The notes: a model not told the origin generated them from the sequence alone. A stretch of 64,000 nt of DNA from Flaccisagitta enflata (GCA_965153355.1 OZ231127.1:40548001-40612000); one strand, 5' to 3'. Numbered from the stretch's first letter, positions 1 to 14,347 are shown. Made by a program: numbers and translations.

Positions 1-226
1 GAGTCTATATGAATATTTCATCACATTTGTAGTATCAGTTAATATTCAAATCGTCTCTTACAGTGTGACAACATCCAAAATACAAAAAAATTGATTAGAA
101 TCGAACTTAAGATTGACTCTGGATGACTGAAGTGATCTGATGAGCATGAAGTGAGTGAGTCAATATGAATATTTTACCATCTGTGTTGTGTCAATCAGTA
201 TTCCAATCAACTCAACTAATGTTGCT

Positions 227-292
<66 letters not shown>

Positions 293-1065
293 TTTGTTAT
301 CTTTTGTATGTCAATTAACATTTCCACTGACTCAAACAGTGTGACTTCAGCCAAAATACAAAATGTTTCATCAGGATTGAACTTCAGTTTTAATCTGGAT
401 AACAGAAGTGATCTTAATTGGACAGAAAAGCTGAGTCAAAGTGAATTTTTCATTATAGTTGTAGTAACTATTGATATTCAAACCGACTCTAACAGTGTGA
501 CAGCATCCAGAATACAAAAAGTTTGATTAGAATTGAACTTAAGATTAACTCTGGATGATTGAAGTGATCTGAAGAGCATGAAGTGAGTGAGTCAATATGA
601 ATATTATACCATATGTGTTGTGTCAATGAGTATTCCAAATAACTCAACTTATGTTGCTCCAGAGAGAGAGAGAGAGAGAGAGAGAGATCTCTTGTATGTC
701 AATTAATATTCCCACTGACTCAAACAGTGAGACTTCAGCCAAAATACAAAATGTTTCATCAGGATTGAACTTCAGATTTAATCTGGATAACAGAAGTGAT
801 CTTGATTGGACAGAAAAGCTGAGTCAAGGTGAATATTTCACCATTGGTGATGTGTTTGAGTCTATATGAATATTTCATCATATTTGTAGTATCAGTTAAT
901 ATTCAAATCGTCTCTAACAGTGTGACAACATCAGAAATACAAAAAATTTGCATAGAATTGAACTTAATATTAACTCTGGAGAGCTTGAAGTGAGTGAGTC
1001 AATATGAATATTTTACCATCTGTTGTGTATCATACAGTATTCCAATCAACTCAACTAATGTTGCT

Positions 1066-1127
<62 letters not shown>

Positions 1128-1530
1128 TTTGTTATCTCTTGTATGTCAATTAATATTCCCATTGACTCAAACAGTGTGACTTCAGCCAAAATACAAAATG
1201 TTTCATCAGGATTGAACTTCAGATTTAATCTGGATAACAGAAGTGATCTTAATCGGACAGAAAAGCTGAGTCAAAGTGAATATTTCATCATTGGTGATGT
1301 GTTTGAGTCCATATGAACATTTCATCAAATTTGTAGTATCAGTTAATATTCAAATCGTCTCTAACAGTGTGATAACATTCAAAATACAAAAAGTTTGATT
1401 AGAATTGAACTTAAGATTAACTCTGGATGACTGAACTGATCTGAAGAGCATGAAGTGAGTGAGTCAATATGAATATTATACTATCTGTGTTGTGTCAATC
1501 AGTATTCCAATTAACTTAACTAATGTTGCT

Positions 1531-1582
<52 letters not shown>

Positions 1583-1969
1583 ATAATGTCATTAACCCAT
1601 TGACTCAAACAGTGTGACTTCAGCCAAAATACAAAATGTTTCATCAGGATTGAACTTCAGATCTGATCTGGATAACTGAAGTGATCTTAAGTGGATAGAA
1701 TAGCTGAGTCAAGGTAAATATTTTACCATTGGTGATGTGTCTGAGTCTATATGAATATTTTATCATATTTGTGGTATCAGTTAATATTCAAATCGTCTCT
1801 AACAATGTGATAACATCCACAATACAAAAAAGTTTGATTAGAATTGAACTTAAGATTAACTCTGGCTGACTGAAGTGATCTGAAGAGCATAAAGAGAGTG
1901 GGTCAATGTGAATATTTTTCCATTAGTGTTGTGTCAATCAGTATTTCAATTGACTCAACTAATGTTGAT

Positions 1970-2021
<52 letters not shown>

Positions 2022-2408
2022 TGTCATTTAATATTCCCACTGTCTCAAACAGTTTCACTTCAGCCAAGAGACAAAATGTTTCATCAGGATTGAACTTCAG
2101 ATTAAATCTGGATAACTGAAGTGATCTTAAGTGGATAGAATAGCTGAGTCAAGGTAAATATTTTACCATTGATGATGTGTCTGAGTCTAGGAAAATATTT
2201 CATTATATTTGTAGTATCAGTTAATATTCAAATCGTCTCTAACAGTGTGACAACATCCAAAATACAAAAAGTTTGATTAGAATTGAACTTAATATTAATT
2301 CTGGCTGATGGAAGTGATCTGAAGAGCAGAAAGAGAGTGGGTCAATGTTAATATTTTTCCATTAGTGTTGTGTCAATCAGTATTTCAATTGACTCAACTA
2401 ATGTTGCT

Positions 2409-2480
<72 letters not shown>

Positions 2481-2640
2481 TTCATTGTTACTAGTCAATT
2501 ATTATTCTTATCGACTCAATGTTACTAAAGACAAAAAACAAAATGTTTGATAAGGATTGAACTTTAGATTTACCCTGAATTTCTGAAGTGATCTGATCAT
2601 CCGAGAAGTATGAAGTGACTGGGTCAATGTGAATATTTCA
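1..2640. repeat. Tandem array of ~430-bp units, each with a (GA)n tract
   Basis: The phrase GTGAGTGAGTCAATATGAAT or a close variant recurs at about 151, 583, 990, 1455, 1894, 2333 and a degenerate 2613. Each unit has the (GA)n tract at the same place, after GTTGCTCCAG or a close variant, with tract lengths from about 26 to 70 bp. The array continues past the left edge. Open frames across it are microsatellite artefacts. Confidence 0.9.
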
Positions 2641-2756
2641 TTATCTTTGTTTTGACAATACTCCAATAGGCTTATAAAGTGTGACTACAGCTTATATACA
2701 GAATGTTTGATTAGAATTTACCTTCAGATCTGAGGTGATTCAAATGCATTTCATTT

Positions 2757-4215
2757 GTAAGGGTTAGAGTTAAGGTTATGGTTAAAGATTTAGGATAGCT
2801 GATAGGGTTAGGATTATGTTTTTTGGCTTAGGGTTAGGGCTGGATAAAAAGGTTAGGGTTAGGGTTAGGGTTAGGGCTGGATAAAAAGGTTAGGGTTAGA
2901 GTTTGGAGGTTAAAGTTAGGGTTAGGGTTAGGGTTAATGTTTCACTAAGTTAGCGCCATGAACATGCTCATGAGCGTTGCAGATTAGGGTTAAGGTCATA
3001 AGATAGTTAAACACTATTACGCTTTCACTTTGAACCCCTATCACTAACCTCTATGGGTTAGTGTTAACCCTAATCCCTAACCCTAACCTCTTACTCCTAA
3101 CCCCTTACCCTAACCCTAGCCCTTAATGTTATTGGTGAAGTGCATTTGCAGGCTTGAGTATAAAACGAATGCTCAACAGTATTACACTATCTCACAGTGC
3201 TAACCCTAACCCTAACCTGTGACACTCATGAGCGTGTACATTGCGCTCACTTAGTCAAAAAATGAACCCTAACCCTAAGCTCCAAACCCTAACCCTAACC
3301 CTTTTATCCAGCCCTAACCCTAACCCTAACCTGCTAACCTTAACCTTCAAACCCTAACCCTAGCCCTAAAAACATAACCCTGACCCTATCACCTATCCTT
3401 TAACTCAATCCTTACCTGTATAAACAAAGTGCATTTACGGGAATGGGTTGAGGGTTAGACTTCACTTTTGAGGGATGTCTTATTGAATTGAAGGCTTAGG
3501 GTTAGGGTTTGACTTCGCTTTGGAGATACATCTTACTGAAATCAAGGGTTCGGGTTAGAGTTAGACTTCACTTTGAAGCTACATCTTACCGAAATAAAGG
3601 GTTAGGGTTAGGATTTGACTTCAAATACTGAACTGAAGGGTTAGGGTTGGGGTTAAACTTCACTTTAAAGATACATCTTACTAAAATAAACGGTTAGGCT
3701 TAGGGTTTGACTTCACTCTGGAAAATAGTCCTACTGAAATGAAAGGTTAGGGTTAGTGTGAGCAGGTTTGGGTTATGATTTGAAGGTTAGGGTTGTAGTT
3801 TGATTGAGGGGTTAGGGTTAGGGTTAAAGGGTTAGGGTTGGGTTTGACTTCACTCTAGAGATATGTGCTACTGAAATGAAGGGTTAGGGTTAGTGTGTGC
3901 GATTTAGGGTTAGGGTTATGAAGGTTAGGGTTAGGGTAAGGGCCGGATAAAAGGATTTGGGTAAGAGTTTGAAGGTTAGGGTTACGGTAGATAGAGAAAG
4001 TAAGCATGGCAAACATTTATGTGCGGGTCTAGGGTTAGGGTTAGCAGAGAGGATATGCGCTACTGCAATGAAGAGTTAGGGTTAGTGTGTGGAGCTTAGG
4101 GTTAGAGTTTGAAGGTCAGGGTTAGGGTAAGGGCTGGATAAAAAGATTTGGGTAAGGGTTTGAAGGTTAGCGTTAGGCACGGCAAACATCTATGTGAGGG
4201 TCTAGGGTTAGGGTT
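2757..4215. repeat. Interstitial degenerate telomere-like repeats, both orientations
   Basis: Runs of TTAGGG (2757-3000), then CCCTAA (3050-3420), then TTAGGG again (3440-4215), mixed with spacers such as GGCTGGATAAAAAGG that recur inverted. TTAGGG is the telomere motif of most animals. The reversals show this is a rearranged internal block, not a chromosome end. Confidence 0.9.
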
Positions 4216-4218
4216 AGC

Positions 4219-4480
4219 AGAGAGAGAGAGAGAGAGAGAGAGTGTTTCACTATCTCTCCTTTCTCAAGTAATATTCAAATCGACTCAAATAGTGTGACTA
4301 CAGACAGAAAACAGAATGTTTGATCATGATTGACTTAAGAACAACTCTGGATAACTGAAGTTATACGAGTTGCATGAGGTGTCTGAGTCAATGTGAATAT
4401 TTCATTATCTGTGTTGTGTGAATTTGTATACCATTTGACTCAAGCCAAATCACTCCAGAGGATATTGATCATAAATCTTC
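4219..4480. repeat. Short (GA)n and a diverged copy of the left tandem unit
   Basis: After (GA)n at 4219-4241 the sequence resembles the 1-2640 unit again (TCAAATCGACTCAAATAGTG, CTGGATAACTGAAG, GAGTCAATGTGAATATTTCA). The telomere-like block therefore appears to sit inside the tandem array. Confidence 0.6.
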
Positions 4481-4496
4481 CTTAGATTGTCATTCA

Positions 4497-4570
4497 GCCC
4501 CGTTGGCCCAGGGGTATACATCTTGACTGCGGTTTTCAAGGTGCCCTGTTCGAATCCTGCTCTATCCCAT
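4497..4570 (+). repeat. tRNA-derived sequence (SINE head or tRNA pseudogene)
   Basis: TGGCCCAGGGG resembles an A box and GTTCGAATCC is a good B box, about 50 bases apart as in tRNA genes. Acceptor and T stems do not pair properly, so it is not a functional tRNA. A tRNA-derived SINE is the best reading. Confidence 0.45.
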
Positions 4571-4910
4571 CTAGTCTTGATGGATGGGAACCTCTTGAGA
4601 TTTGTGGAATATTACAACAAAAAGTCTGTTACTGCTATAAATGGTTGATCACTCAAACTTCAAAGCACTACAATTATTAGCAAGGTCGCAATTGGCAAAT
4701 GACAAGTGGCAGCGAAGTTGGATGTTGGGTGGGGTCACGTGACATAGCTCATGGCATTAGTAGGTGGAACAAGTTAGTATTCAAATCGACCCTGGATAAT
4801 TCAATATTCTTTTTGGTTTAGATGGAATCGTGAGTCAACTGAAATATTAATCTATCTGTTCATGGCAGTGTTTTGAATGAGTCGATTGGAATATTAATAT
4901 ATTGATAGAT

Positions 4911-4980
4911 ATCATTCATTCATTCATTCATTCATTCATTCATTCATTCATTCATTCATTCATTCATTCATTCATTCATT
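4911..4980. repeat. (ATTC)n microsatellite
   Basis: About 17 uninterrupted units. Flanks at 4870-4910 and 5110-5140 share GAGTCGATTGGAATATTAAT, a local direct repeat. Confidence 0.95.
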
Positions 4981-5560
4981 AAATCTTTGTAAACCGGCAA
5001 GCTAATAATCCTTTTGGCTCAGGTGGAAATTTTAGACGATTCAAATATTAATTTGTTTTGGGGTATTTTCTGGCAAATTTTGATAAGATAATATTTAGAC
5101 TCAAGAGTCGATTGGAATATTAATATATTGATAGATATCACTTTGAAGCGTGATGGCGCCGACGCTACGTCCCCTGGCGAGCTTTTGATGCCATCGTGGC
5201 GTCGTGGCATCGCGGCGCCAGTTGATGGAACAAATTAATATTCACAGCGACAACGGACTTAGCAAAATCACAGCTCGGAGGTCAAGCTCGGGAAATTAAT
5301 ATTCAGCCCCCGGATTAGTATTCATTAGAAGACGAGTTGATGCTAGTATCAAATCGGCGTTTGACTCCGAACTGAATCAAGTCCAGATGTTTTCCTCTGC
5401 TTCTCTGGTTTCCATCATAGTTCATGTTTACTGACCCTGGCGACAGAAGAGAAGCGTTTTTGTGTGTGTCCTATCACGTCTATAGGAGTGTGTCTGTCTG
5501 TCGGTCGGACGGTCTGTCGGTCATGCAAACGTCATAAATAACAAAATTCGAATTTAATCT

Positions 5561-5655
5561 TTCATTCATTCATTCATTCATTCATTCATTCATTCATTCA
5601 TTCATTCATTCATTCATTCATTCATTCATTCATTCATTCATTCATTCATTCATTC
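5561..5655. repeat. (ATTC)n microsatellite
   Basis: About 24 uninterrupted ATTC units. The stretch 5660-6380 beside it holds a CGCTTCCGCTTC-rich patch (5770-5815) and otherwise only the 3' flank of the dipeptidase gene. Confidence 0.95.
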
Positions 5656-6176
5656 ATAAACATGACGGCGCGACGAGATAATCAAAATAAAGACGGAACC
5701 GTAAATCATCATCGGATCCTCATGTAGGGGCGCTAATAAGGGATGTGGAAGCGGTCGATTCTCATGCCGCCATCGCTTTCGCTTCCGCTTCTCTTCCGCT
5801 TCCATTTTGTAGTTCAAATATTAGTTGCTATCACATCCACCAAAATGGAAGCGGTCAATCGCTTCCTCATCCCAAGCGCTAATACTCCAAAACTCTACTC
5901 CACAACGTTACTTCATAAAAAACGTTCATTCATATGTTCTTAAATCGTAAGCAGCAAGACGCACATTATAGGGACATTACTTTGCCTTGTTCAATCTCTT
6001 TTGCTTTCCCTCAGTTATGAGTCGAGTTGAATGCCAAACTCGAAATTGTACTCTAGAAGTTGGTATGTTGGCCCGTCCATCTGTCCACCTATCAGACCGT
6101 CTGTCCCAAGTATTACTGAACTATAGGGTTTATAGTCATCTCTGGCAGTGATCATAAGCGACTGCCTTGGTGGAAC

Positions 6177-6239
6177 TTTATTTGTTAATTGGTTATAAAA
6201 GTTGAAATTTAAAGGTATTTAGCAGGTAGGGATTTTATT
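6177..6239 (-). terminator. Candidate polyadenylation signals of the dipeptidase gene
   Basis: Two AATAAA hexamers on the minus strand (6234-6239 and 6177-6182) lie 144 and 201 bases past the stop codon, suitable for 3' end formation. AATAAA is common in AT-rich DNA, so this is only positional evidence. Confidence 0.4.
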
Positions 6240-6382
6240 TAATTGCGCGGGATGGAATCATTTTTAAAACAATTACAAAAATCATAATATCAAATAACAA
6301 ATAACTGTGCAAATATTAGAGACATTGCCTTTTTCACTACTAGGAGTAGGACAATTTTTTTATCTGAGTGGTACCAAATTTT

Positions 6383-6502
6383 CTACGCAAAAAGGGTCAT
6401 GTTTTCAGTTCTGCATTGAGTCATTCCGTTCAACGCCGCGCCTGAAATCAAATCTTCGTGAGGCTTGGTGGACTTGAGGGATGCTGCCACTTCTTCAGTT
6501 TT
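6383..6502 (-). CDS. DPEP1: Dipeptidase last coding exon
   Basis: Joins in phase 0 after a strong acceptor (CATCCTATCAG) and encodes [20 protein letters not shown], then [12 protein letters not shown] and a TAG stop. The EDLI..QCRT segment matches the DPEP C-terminus, where the cysteine forms the interchain disulfide. NMT is a possible glycosylation site. No hydrophobic tail follows, so no GPI signal is seen. Confidence 0.85.
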   Translation of the reverse strand, partial: KTEEVAASLKSTKPHEDLISGAALNGMTQCRTENMTLFA

Positions 6503-6910
6503 CTGATAGGATGAAAAAAATTTTTTTTCTTGTTTTGTTTGATGAATTATGAATGGTTTCGTATTCATTTTGACATTTATCATTTCTTTTTAGATGCATC
6601 GTCGGTCCGTCGTTATGACCTTTACGTCTGCATAAAAATCACCGTTTCAATTCACCTTAAAGGATGTTTTGACAGCCTCTTTAGATACTACGTCTTTTTA
6701 TCTGTCTGTCCGTCCATCTGTCGCTTAATTTTATATTGCTCTTTTTTTTGTCATTGATTTCTTTTGCGTCTGCTAATGGCAGCTTATTATGAGAGAAAAA
6801 AGAACTGTTGCTCCTTGCCCGTTATAGACCAGAAGGAAAGAAACAACAAAATTGATTATTGGATGCGTTGATTTTGCGTGTATGTCAGCGTGCGCTCTTG
6901 TTTGTGCAAT

Positions 6911-6996
<86 letters not shown>

Positions 6997-9900
6997 CGTG
7001 TGTGTGTGTGTGTGTGCGCGCGCGCGTGCGTTTGTGTGTGTGTGAAAATATATCGCTAATTTTCGTCTACTAGAGTAAGTTCAACTCCTTTTATGTAAAC
7101 ATTCAGAAATCAGAGCCTCTATAAATGAACTTGATGCACAGATTCTGCTCCTTATACAGACTTCAAACAAACCTTCAAAACTCTCAAAAGATTCTTGCCG
7201 GCCAATTTCTCCAGTTCTTCGTCTGTCCATCCATCATCCGCCAGCGCAGTTAACAGATCAGGATACTTGGAGACATTTTCCAGCCCTGTAAAGAAATAGG
7301 ACAAACACACAAGTAGAAAATATTTATAAAAAATGACACCAAATTTTAAGAAAGGGATCGTGCGTGCGTGCGGGTGGCCAGGAGCAGCGCTGGAGAACTT
7401 CATTAGGGCACCTGGGCAGGAGCCATATGCTCAAAAAGCTAAAAAACGCCGAAAAAGTAAAAAGGGAACCGACCAACCAACCGACGGACCGACATAGCGG
7501 GGTGTAGAGTCGCGTAGCACGCGACTAAAAAGGGAAGAGAGCATTATATTCATAAAGTGATTCACAAAGAAAGAGAAAAGGATACAAGAAAGTATCAAAA
7601 AAAAAAAAAAATCGGAAACGATTAAACAGACTTAACCCCCAGCTCATGCGCATTAGAAAAAGCAATACATTATGACTTTCTTTACGCATGCAAATTGCAT
7701 TCCGTACATAATCATCGCAAATCACACTTCTTTCGCTTAGAGCGGCCTTTTTGATACGAGTTCTCTCACAATAAAAAACTTTCACCCTTTCAATAACTTT
7801 TTTTTATCCTCTTATCCTTTTTTTGGGCAGCCACCCCAAAGGGGGAGAAGTCCAGTAGACCACTGGGGTCGGGTGTGTCAATATGCAAAACATTAATCCC
7901 TGAGAGTATAACGCTAGGGCATCATGGGGTCACTCATTTAAATGCCTTCACCGTTTTTCTTTTTTCAAATTTCGGTCATCTTCCATTTTTTCTAAAATCC
8001 CTGTTTTGCCCCTAATTTGCATAACGTTGTAATCACGTTTTCGACTTTTCATCCTTTGCCTTGTATGGTGGTGCTTTCGAATTACTTCTTAATGCTGCTA
8101 TCCTCTTTAAAGCTTCACAGAAAAGTGCCTGGGTTAATCAAATCAACTTCAATGAAATAATAAAATGGTTTTTTTTGGTCAATGAATTTGTTTCTTGGCG
8201 AACGAGAGTGCAGACATTGCATTAAATTTCGATCGCGAAAAAAACAGATGCCGAATGAATTTTGGAAAAAGAAAAACGGTGATCGTTCTAAAATCAATAG
8301 CCCCATCTTGCGTCAGCGTTATGGTCTCAAATTCAGTCTTCACCCGTATTTGACACACCTGACCACTGGGGGAATCTGTCTATCTGTACGTACATATGTA
8401 CATCCATCTCCCTACTACATCTTCAGGGCTTCATCTCCTTTGGGACCCAAATCCAAACTGAATAGCCCAAATCTAAGCAAAATAGCCCAAATCCAAGCAA
8501 AATGGTCCAAATCTGGCTAGAAAACAAGAATTCTGGTCTGAGTTCTATCATTTTAGCCCCCTTAGACCTAAATTCTGCCTTCTGATACCTAGATTCTGGC
8601 TTCTAAAACCCACCTACTAGCCTTTGAGACCCAGATCTTGACCTCTGGGACCCAGATTCTGGCCCAGGTTTTGTCCTCTTGCCTCAGAGACCCAAATCCT
8701 GGCCTCAGAGACTCAAATCCAGGCCTCTGAGACCAAACTCTGGCCTCAGAGACCCAGATCCTGGCCTGCTCCCTCCTCAGCTTAACCGACAAGCTACGTA
8801 AGAAGGGCACGGGTACGGGGTACCGTTGTCCATATTCTGCCTTTTGTCATTTCTCCATGTTATTCAATGAGAGTTTGATTAAAGGGTCATCCTGGACAGA
8901 AGGAAGGCAGACAAAGGGACAGACGGAGGGACAGACAGATTCTCTCTGTGTTCTATAGGACTTCGTCCCCTTCAGGGCCACTGCCCTGCTCCCCCTCAAC
9001 CTAAATTATATACTACTCAAGCAGGGCACGGGTACCGCTGACCACATACTGCCTTTGGGCTGCTATTTCCTTCTTTTTTGAGCTCCTCCTCCTCCGACCC
9101 CATATTCCTCTTCTTCTTCTTCTTCTTCTTCTTCTTCTTCTTCTTCTTCTTCTTCTTCTTCTTCTTCTTCTTCTTCTTCTTCTTCTTCTACTTCTTCTAC
9201 ATCTAAGCAAAAACAGCGAAAGAAAAATTACCGATTGGTACTTTTTGGACACCATCGTAATCACCGCCTAAGCCCACGTGATCCACGCCAGCAACCGATT
9301 TGATGTAATTGATGTGTTTCGCCACCTGCATTATGATTTAAAAAAATAATAAACATGTAGTTATAATCAAAATAAGATGTGTCAGTGACAGCTAGTTTAT
9401 AGTTGAGATATGCTAGCTAGTTTTTAGTTGCGGACACGCAACTCTAAAAGAGGCTTTGTCCGTCCGTCGGTCCGTCCGTCCGTCGGTCCGTCGGTCGGTC
9501 CGTGAACACGAGTCAAAAAGTGAGGAAATGAGCGTTTTAGAACATTTTAAGTTGCGGACAGTTGCATTTCCGCCCCTGCCCACCCGTCCGCAACTGATGG
9601 CCGTGCATAACTATGAAATGTCATGCTTTTTTTTTCTCCTTCTTTCCCTTTCAATTCTTTTTGCCTTTCATTTCTGATTAAGTTAGGGGGAGGGGAATGG
9701 CACTGAACGTCTTCACGCAGATTCGAGCGATTCGATTTGTATCCCTAATCCCGCTAACCTGGGTCAAGTTGGCTTCCGGTTGTTGATTTGGGGCGCAATT
9801 GACGTAACCGTTGTAAAAGTTGACCATAACCACGCCACCGTTTTCCTTGACTCGTCTCAAGATGTCGTCTTTAACGTTTCGCGCATGATTGCAAATGGCA

Positions 9901-10496
9901 AACGCTGAGGAATGACTGAAGATCACCGGAGCCTATAAAGTCAAAGAAATTCGAGCTATATAAGGCAACAGTATACGAGGGTTACGATGGAGGGGGACGT
10001 CACGTCCAAGGCGCAAAAAGAAAGGATACAAAGTTTAGGCTAACTTAATCTATTCTTGTTCTTGTATTAATTTTAGGTGCGCCAACGCACCTCTATGATG
10101 GGCTGTGTCCGTCGGTCGGTCTGTTGGTCTGTTAGTCCGAAACGCAAAAGTTTGAGAAATCACACGGCGCATGAAAAGGGCTTGTTGGAGAAACAAGGCC
10201 GGATACACGGCTACCCCAGTCGCGTGCGGGTGGGCAGGGGCCATATTTTAGGTCAGTGGAGCATTTGGGCAGGAGCGGTATAGCCAAAAACCCCATAAAC
10301 GCCGAAAAAGTAAAGTGTGACAGTAAAGTGTGACGGACCGACGGACCGACGGACGGACGGACGGACCGACAAAGCGGGGTGTAGAGTCGCGTAGCACGCG
10401 ACTAAAAAGCCTCCAAAGTTGCTGAAGGTGGTAAGAAGTTATAAGAAGATATAAAATAGGCAATTAACATAAAACCTCTGGACAAATGGAATACGG

Positions 10497-10593
<97 letters not shown>

Positions 10594-12070
10594 GGAGACA
10601 GACAAACAGATGAAAAACAGAAAGACAACCACACAGTCAGATAGATAAAGTGAGAGAGACAAAAACTAATGAGAGACAAAGAATACAAGGCCGGATACAC
10701 GGCTACCCCAGTCGCGTGCGGGTGGGCAGGGGCCATAATTGAGGTCACTCCATCATTTGGGCAGGAGCAGTGAGGCCAAAAACCGCAAAAACCCAAAAAA
10801 AGTAGTGTGACGGACGGACGGACGGACCGACGGACGGACGGACCGACGGACCGACGGACGGACCGACAAAGCGGGTTGTAGAGTCGCGTAGCACGCGACT
10901 AATAACGAATGGGTTATGTAATGACAGCAATTAGAAAATAAACGTAAGAGGTCGATGAACATTTTGCTCAACAGTCAGCAATCTTAGTCAAAATTGCCCT
11001 TTTGATTTCGAAGGGGAATAAGGAGATGGAGATGGAAAAGAAAATCAAAAGTTTGAAAAAAAGAAAAGAAAATTTTTTTTAAAGATCTAACACTTTTGGT
11101 AGTACCAAAACGTAAATTACAATTACTACAACACAATTTAACACTATTTAAACCTAAAATGTACTGTTGTTTTAGCTTTGAGGGGAAGAAAATCAAATAT
11201 TTTGTAATGCGACGCAACGCGTCGCGGGGAAGAAAATCAAAGGCGGGGGGGGGGGGAGAAATAAAATCAAAAGCCCCTCAACTATATACACCCCTGAAGG
11301 GTAATTATTTCTTATGTGAAAGTTGTGTGTCTTATTCCCAAATGTTCTACAGGACATCTCCGTTGGGGCCGATGCCCTGCTCTCCTCTCAATTATACTAA
11401 CAAACCACTAGCAGGGCATAGGTATCGCTGAGTGGCGCTGACGTTACACTGCCTTTGGGCTGTTGTTATCATCAAAACATTGATATTGTTGTTTTTTTTT
11501 TTTTTTTGTTTTTGTTGTGGGCTCGTTGCAACGAGCCAAGCTGGTTGTTTAAGCACAGGGGAAGTACTTGAAACAGCTCAGCAAAAAAAAAAAAAAAAAA
11601 AAAAAAAACAAGGCCGGATACACGGCCACCAGTTGCAGACGGGTGGGCAGGGGCGGAAATGCGCGTTTTCCCACTTTTCAACTCAAGCGTGACCGACCAA
11701 CCGACCAACGGACGGACAAAGCCTTTTATAGAGTTGCGTGTCCGCTACTAAAAACACAAATAAAACAAAACTCATTGAGAATACGGAAACGATAAGAGGA
11801 GGGATAAGAAGTGCAGTGTGGTTAACAGTAGGCGAATGTTACGGTTCCACAGCATGCTTGAGGGCCCGACTTTCTGCCAATCTACGTTGGCCCAAGCTTC
11901 AGATACAGCATTACCAATAAAGGCGGCTAATCGCCGACCGGAAAAAAGTCGTAAATGGAAGTCTCTTTTTTCAGTGCTTGTTCTTCTGTGTGTGCATTTC
12001 ATGATGTCTTTATGATTGTCTGTTTTTGTTATTCAATCTGTGCGTTTTTTCCTTTCGATCTTTTTTGTCT

Positions 12071-12144
<74 letters not shown>

Positions 12145-12148
12145 CTGT

Positions 12149-12188
<40 letters not shown>

Positions 12189-12353
12189 CTTCTCCCTCTC
12201 TCCCTGCTCTCTCCTCCCTCTCTCTCCTCCCTCTCTCTCTCTCCCTCTCTCTCTCTCTCCCTCTCTCCCTCTCCTCTCTCTCTCCTCTCTCTCTCTCCCT
12301 CCTCTCTCTCTCCCTCTCTCTCCCCCTCTTCTCTCCCTCTCTCTCTCTCTCTC

Positions 12354-12412
<59 letters not shown>

Positions 12413-14347
12413 GCAGAATAAAATATCAATGCTAGCGTCATAAAAGTCAGGGTCAATTTGCGTAACATGTTTACTCTTCCCTATTGTTACATAAGACCGA
12501 AAAAATGGGATCAATGAAAAATATCGATTTTTGCGAAAATGCGAAAAAATAAAAAAAAGATTCAAAAATTCGTAACTTCTAAACTATTGATCGTAGAGAC
12601 TTATGGTTGGCGCCATTTGAAAGAGAAAAATAAGCTCTTTCTTAGCTGTGAGTATCAAAAAATGTATCATCCCAGCCCAAAAACTGCACAACTTCCTAAA
12701 ATTGCCGCAAACCGAAAATGGAAAACTTTATTTCTCCCCTACGTTTCAAAAAGTCGAATTACGTAATTCGACTTTTTTCCAATAACCAAATTAAATGGTT
12801 CAAAGACATTCATAACTACCCAGTGTACAATTTCAAACCATTTTTTGTGACCCTCCCTACCCCTAGAGGGTCTAAAGATTTGTTCAAAGAGCTCATTTTG
12901 GGGTGTCTCCATTCTGTCTCCTGTAAGAAATAGCAAGCAAAACCAATCAAAAAATGTCGCAAATGATATTATGAGTATGATATTATGAGTGTTTATCAAC
13001 TAGTATCAATCCCAAAGGATATACAAAAAAATTCAACTCACTACTCAATCAATAAGTTGTCAAAAAATGGTATAAAAATCAAATTTACCCCTTCTCGATT
13101 TTTTTACTTTTTTTCTCTCAAGATTGAATGTTATGATATTTATTTTCTTAAACCTCATTTATCTTAAATATTAAGCATTTTTTTTCTTGCAATTCGATGG
13201 ACAACAACTTGAAGGACATTTCCCTCCATTTTCATGTTATTTGGTTGATCCTATGCAGAGAAATGTTTTTTTCTTGGAGCATATCAATTCGCGCACACCC
13301 CCATACTTGATCCTAACGCATACCTAACGCTTTAAACATGCCACTATGGTGTGAAAATGAAACAATTCACATAAAATCTGACCACACCATGTGAAAGAGC
13401 GTGAAATTTTGATTCTCCTCTGATAATTTGAAACCTTAACTCTCAGGCATTTCGTCACAATGAAATTTTACATTTTGTTGGTCCTGAAGTGTGAACAGAA
13501 TTGATACGCTCATCGACGGCTCATCGTAGTTAATTCTTTGTTTCCACACAGCGCTTCTCACACAAATGCGCGATGCTTTTGTGTCTTAATTTGGTAAAAT
13601 TTCTTAAAATTAAAATTGGCATATCTCAGGAACTATTCGAGCTAGCCCATTGAAATTTTGCATGGTTCATACCTAGACTAAAAGGGTCCGTTGCCTAGAT
13701 TCTGATGCGACCTAAAAAACGTTATGCAGTCCAACCAGATCAACCAGCCTACCAGATGAAAAAATTAAAAAATGGCATAACTTCCATAATAATTGTCCGA
13801 TCTGGTTGAAATTTTGCATGAAGCTTCCTTTAAAGGTTCCTCATCACTGGCTTGAATAAGCGCTTGGGTAAAAAAATTTTTCTCCAACAGCCCACCCAGC
13901 CAGAAATAGTACTTATAGAGATTTTTTTAAAAAACTAAAAAATTCAAAATTTCTTAGCAACATATGATCACACATGACTGCTTGAACGTTATCAATAAGA
14001 ATTTTACTGTCATATTGATTTCTTTATTGTATTTAGCTAAATTCTTTAGTAATAAAACTGCCTATAATACCTTTTTAAGCCTAATTTGCATGAAAAATGA
14101 GCGTACTTAAGAAAATCCAAGTATGTATCCATATGTAATAATAGCTAAGCTACATAATGATGTATGATTTTCTTCAGTTTTCCAACATGTAAAATTGACA
14201 AATTCCACCCGTCCTCAGTTGGCTTAGCATGACACCAGCCAGTAATCAAATACCTGGACGATTTTGAGAGCAACGTCCATGTGTCTATGGGAAACGTGGG
14301 ATAAATCCACCAGCATTCCGAGACGGTTCATTTCCATGATCACCTGA

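Noticed and set aside
545-580. CTGAAGAGCATGAAG resembling a hammerhead core
   Set aside because: No GAAA box or pairing stems follow; it is part of the tandem unit.
4497-4570. Functional tRNA gene
   Set aside because: A and B boxes are present but acceptor and T stems do not pair, so a tRNA-derived SINE or pseudogene is more likely.
7153-7172. Dipeptidase ending at the stop just after NLLRVLK
   Set aside because: The following bases are a consensus donor, and the 6383-6502 segment continues the family C-terminus in phase.
9456-10971. Frames reading [10 protein letters not shown] and similar
   Set aside because: They are translations of the GTCC/GTCG tetranucleotide arrays inside HT elements, repeated at every copy.
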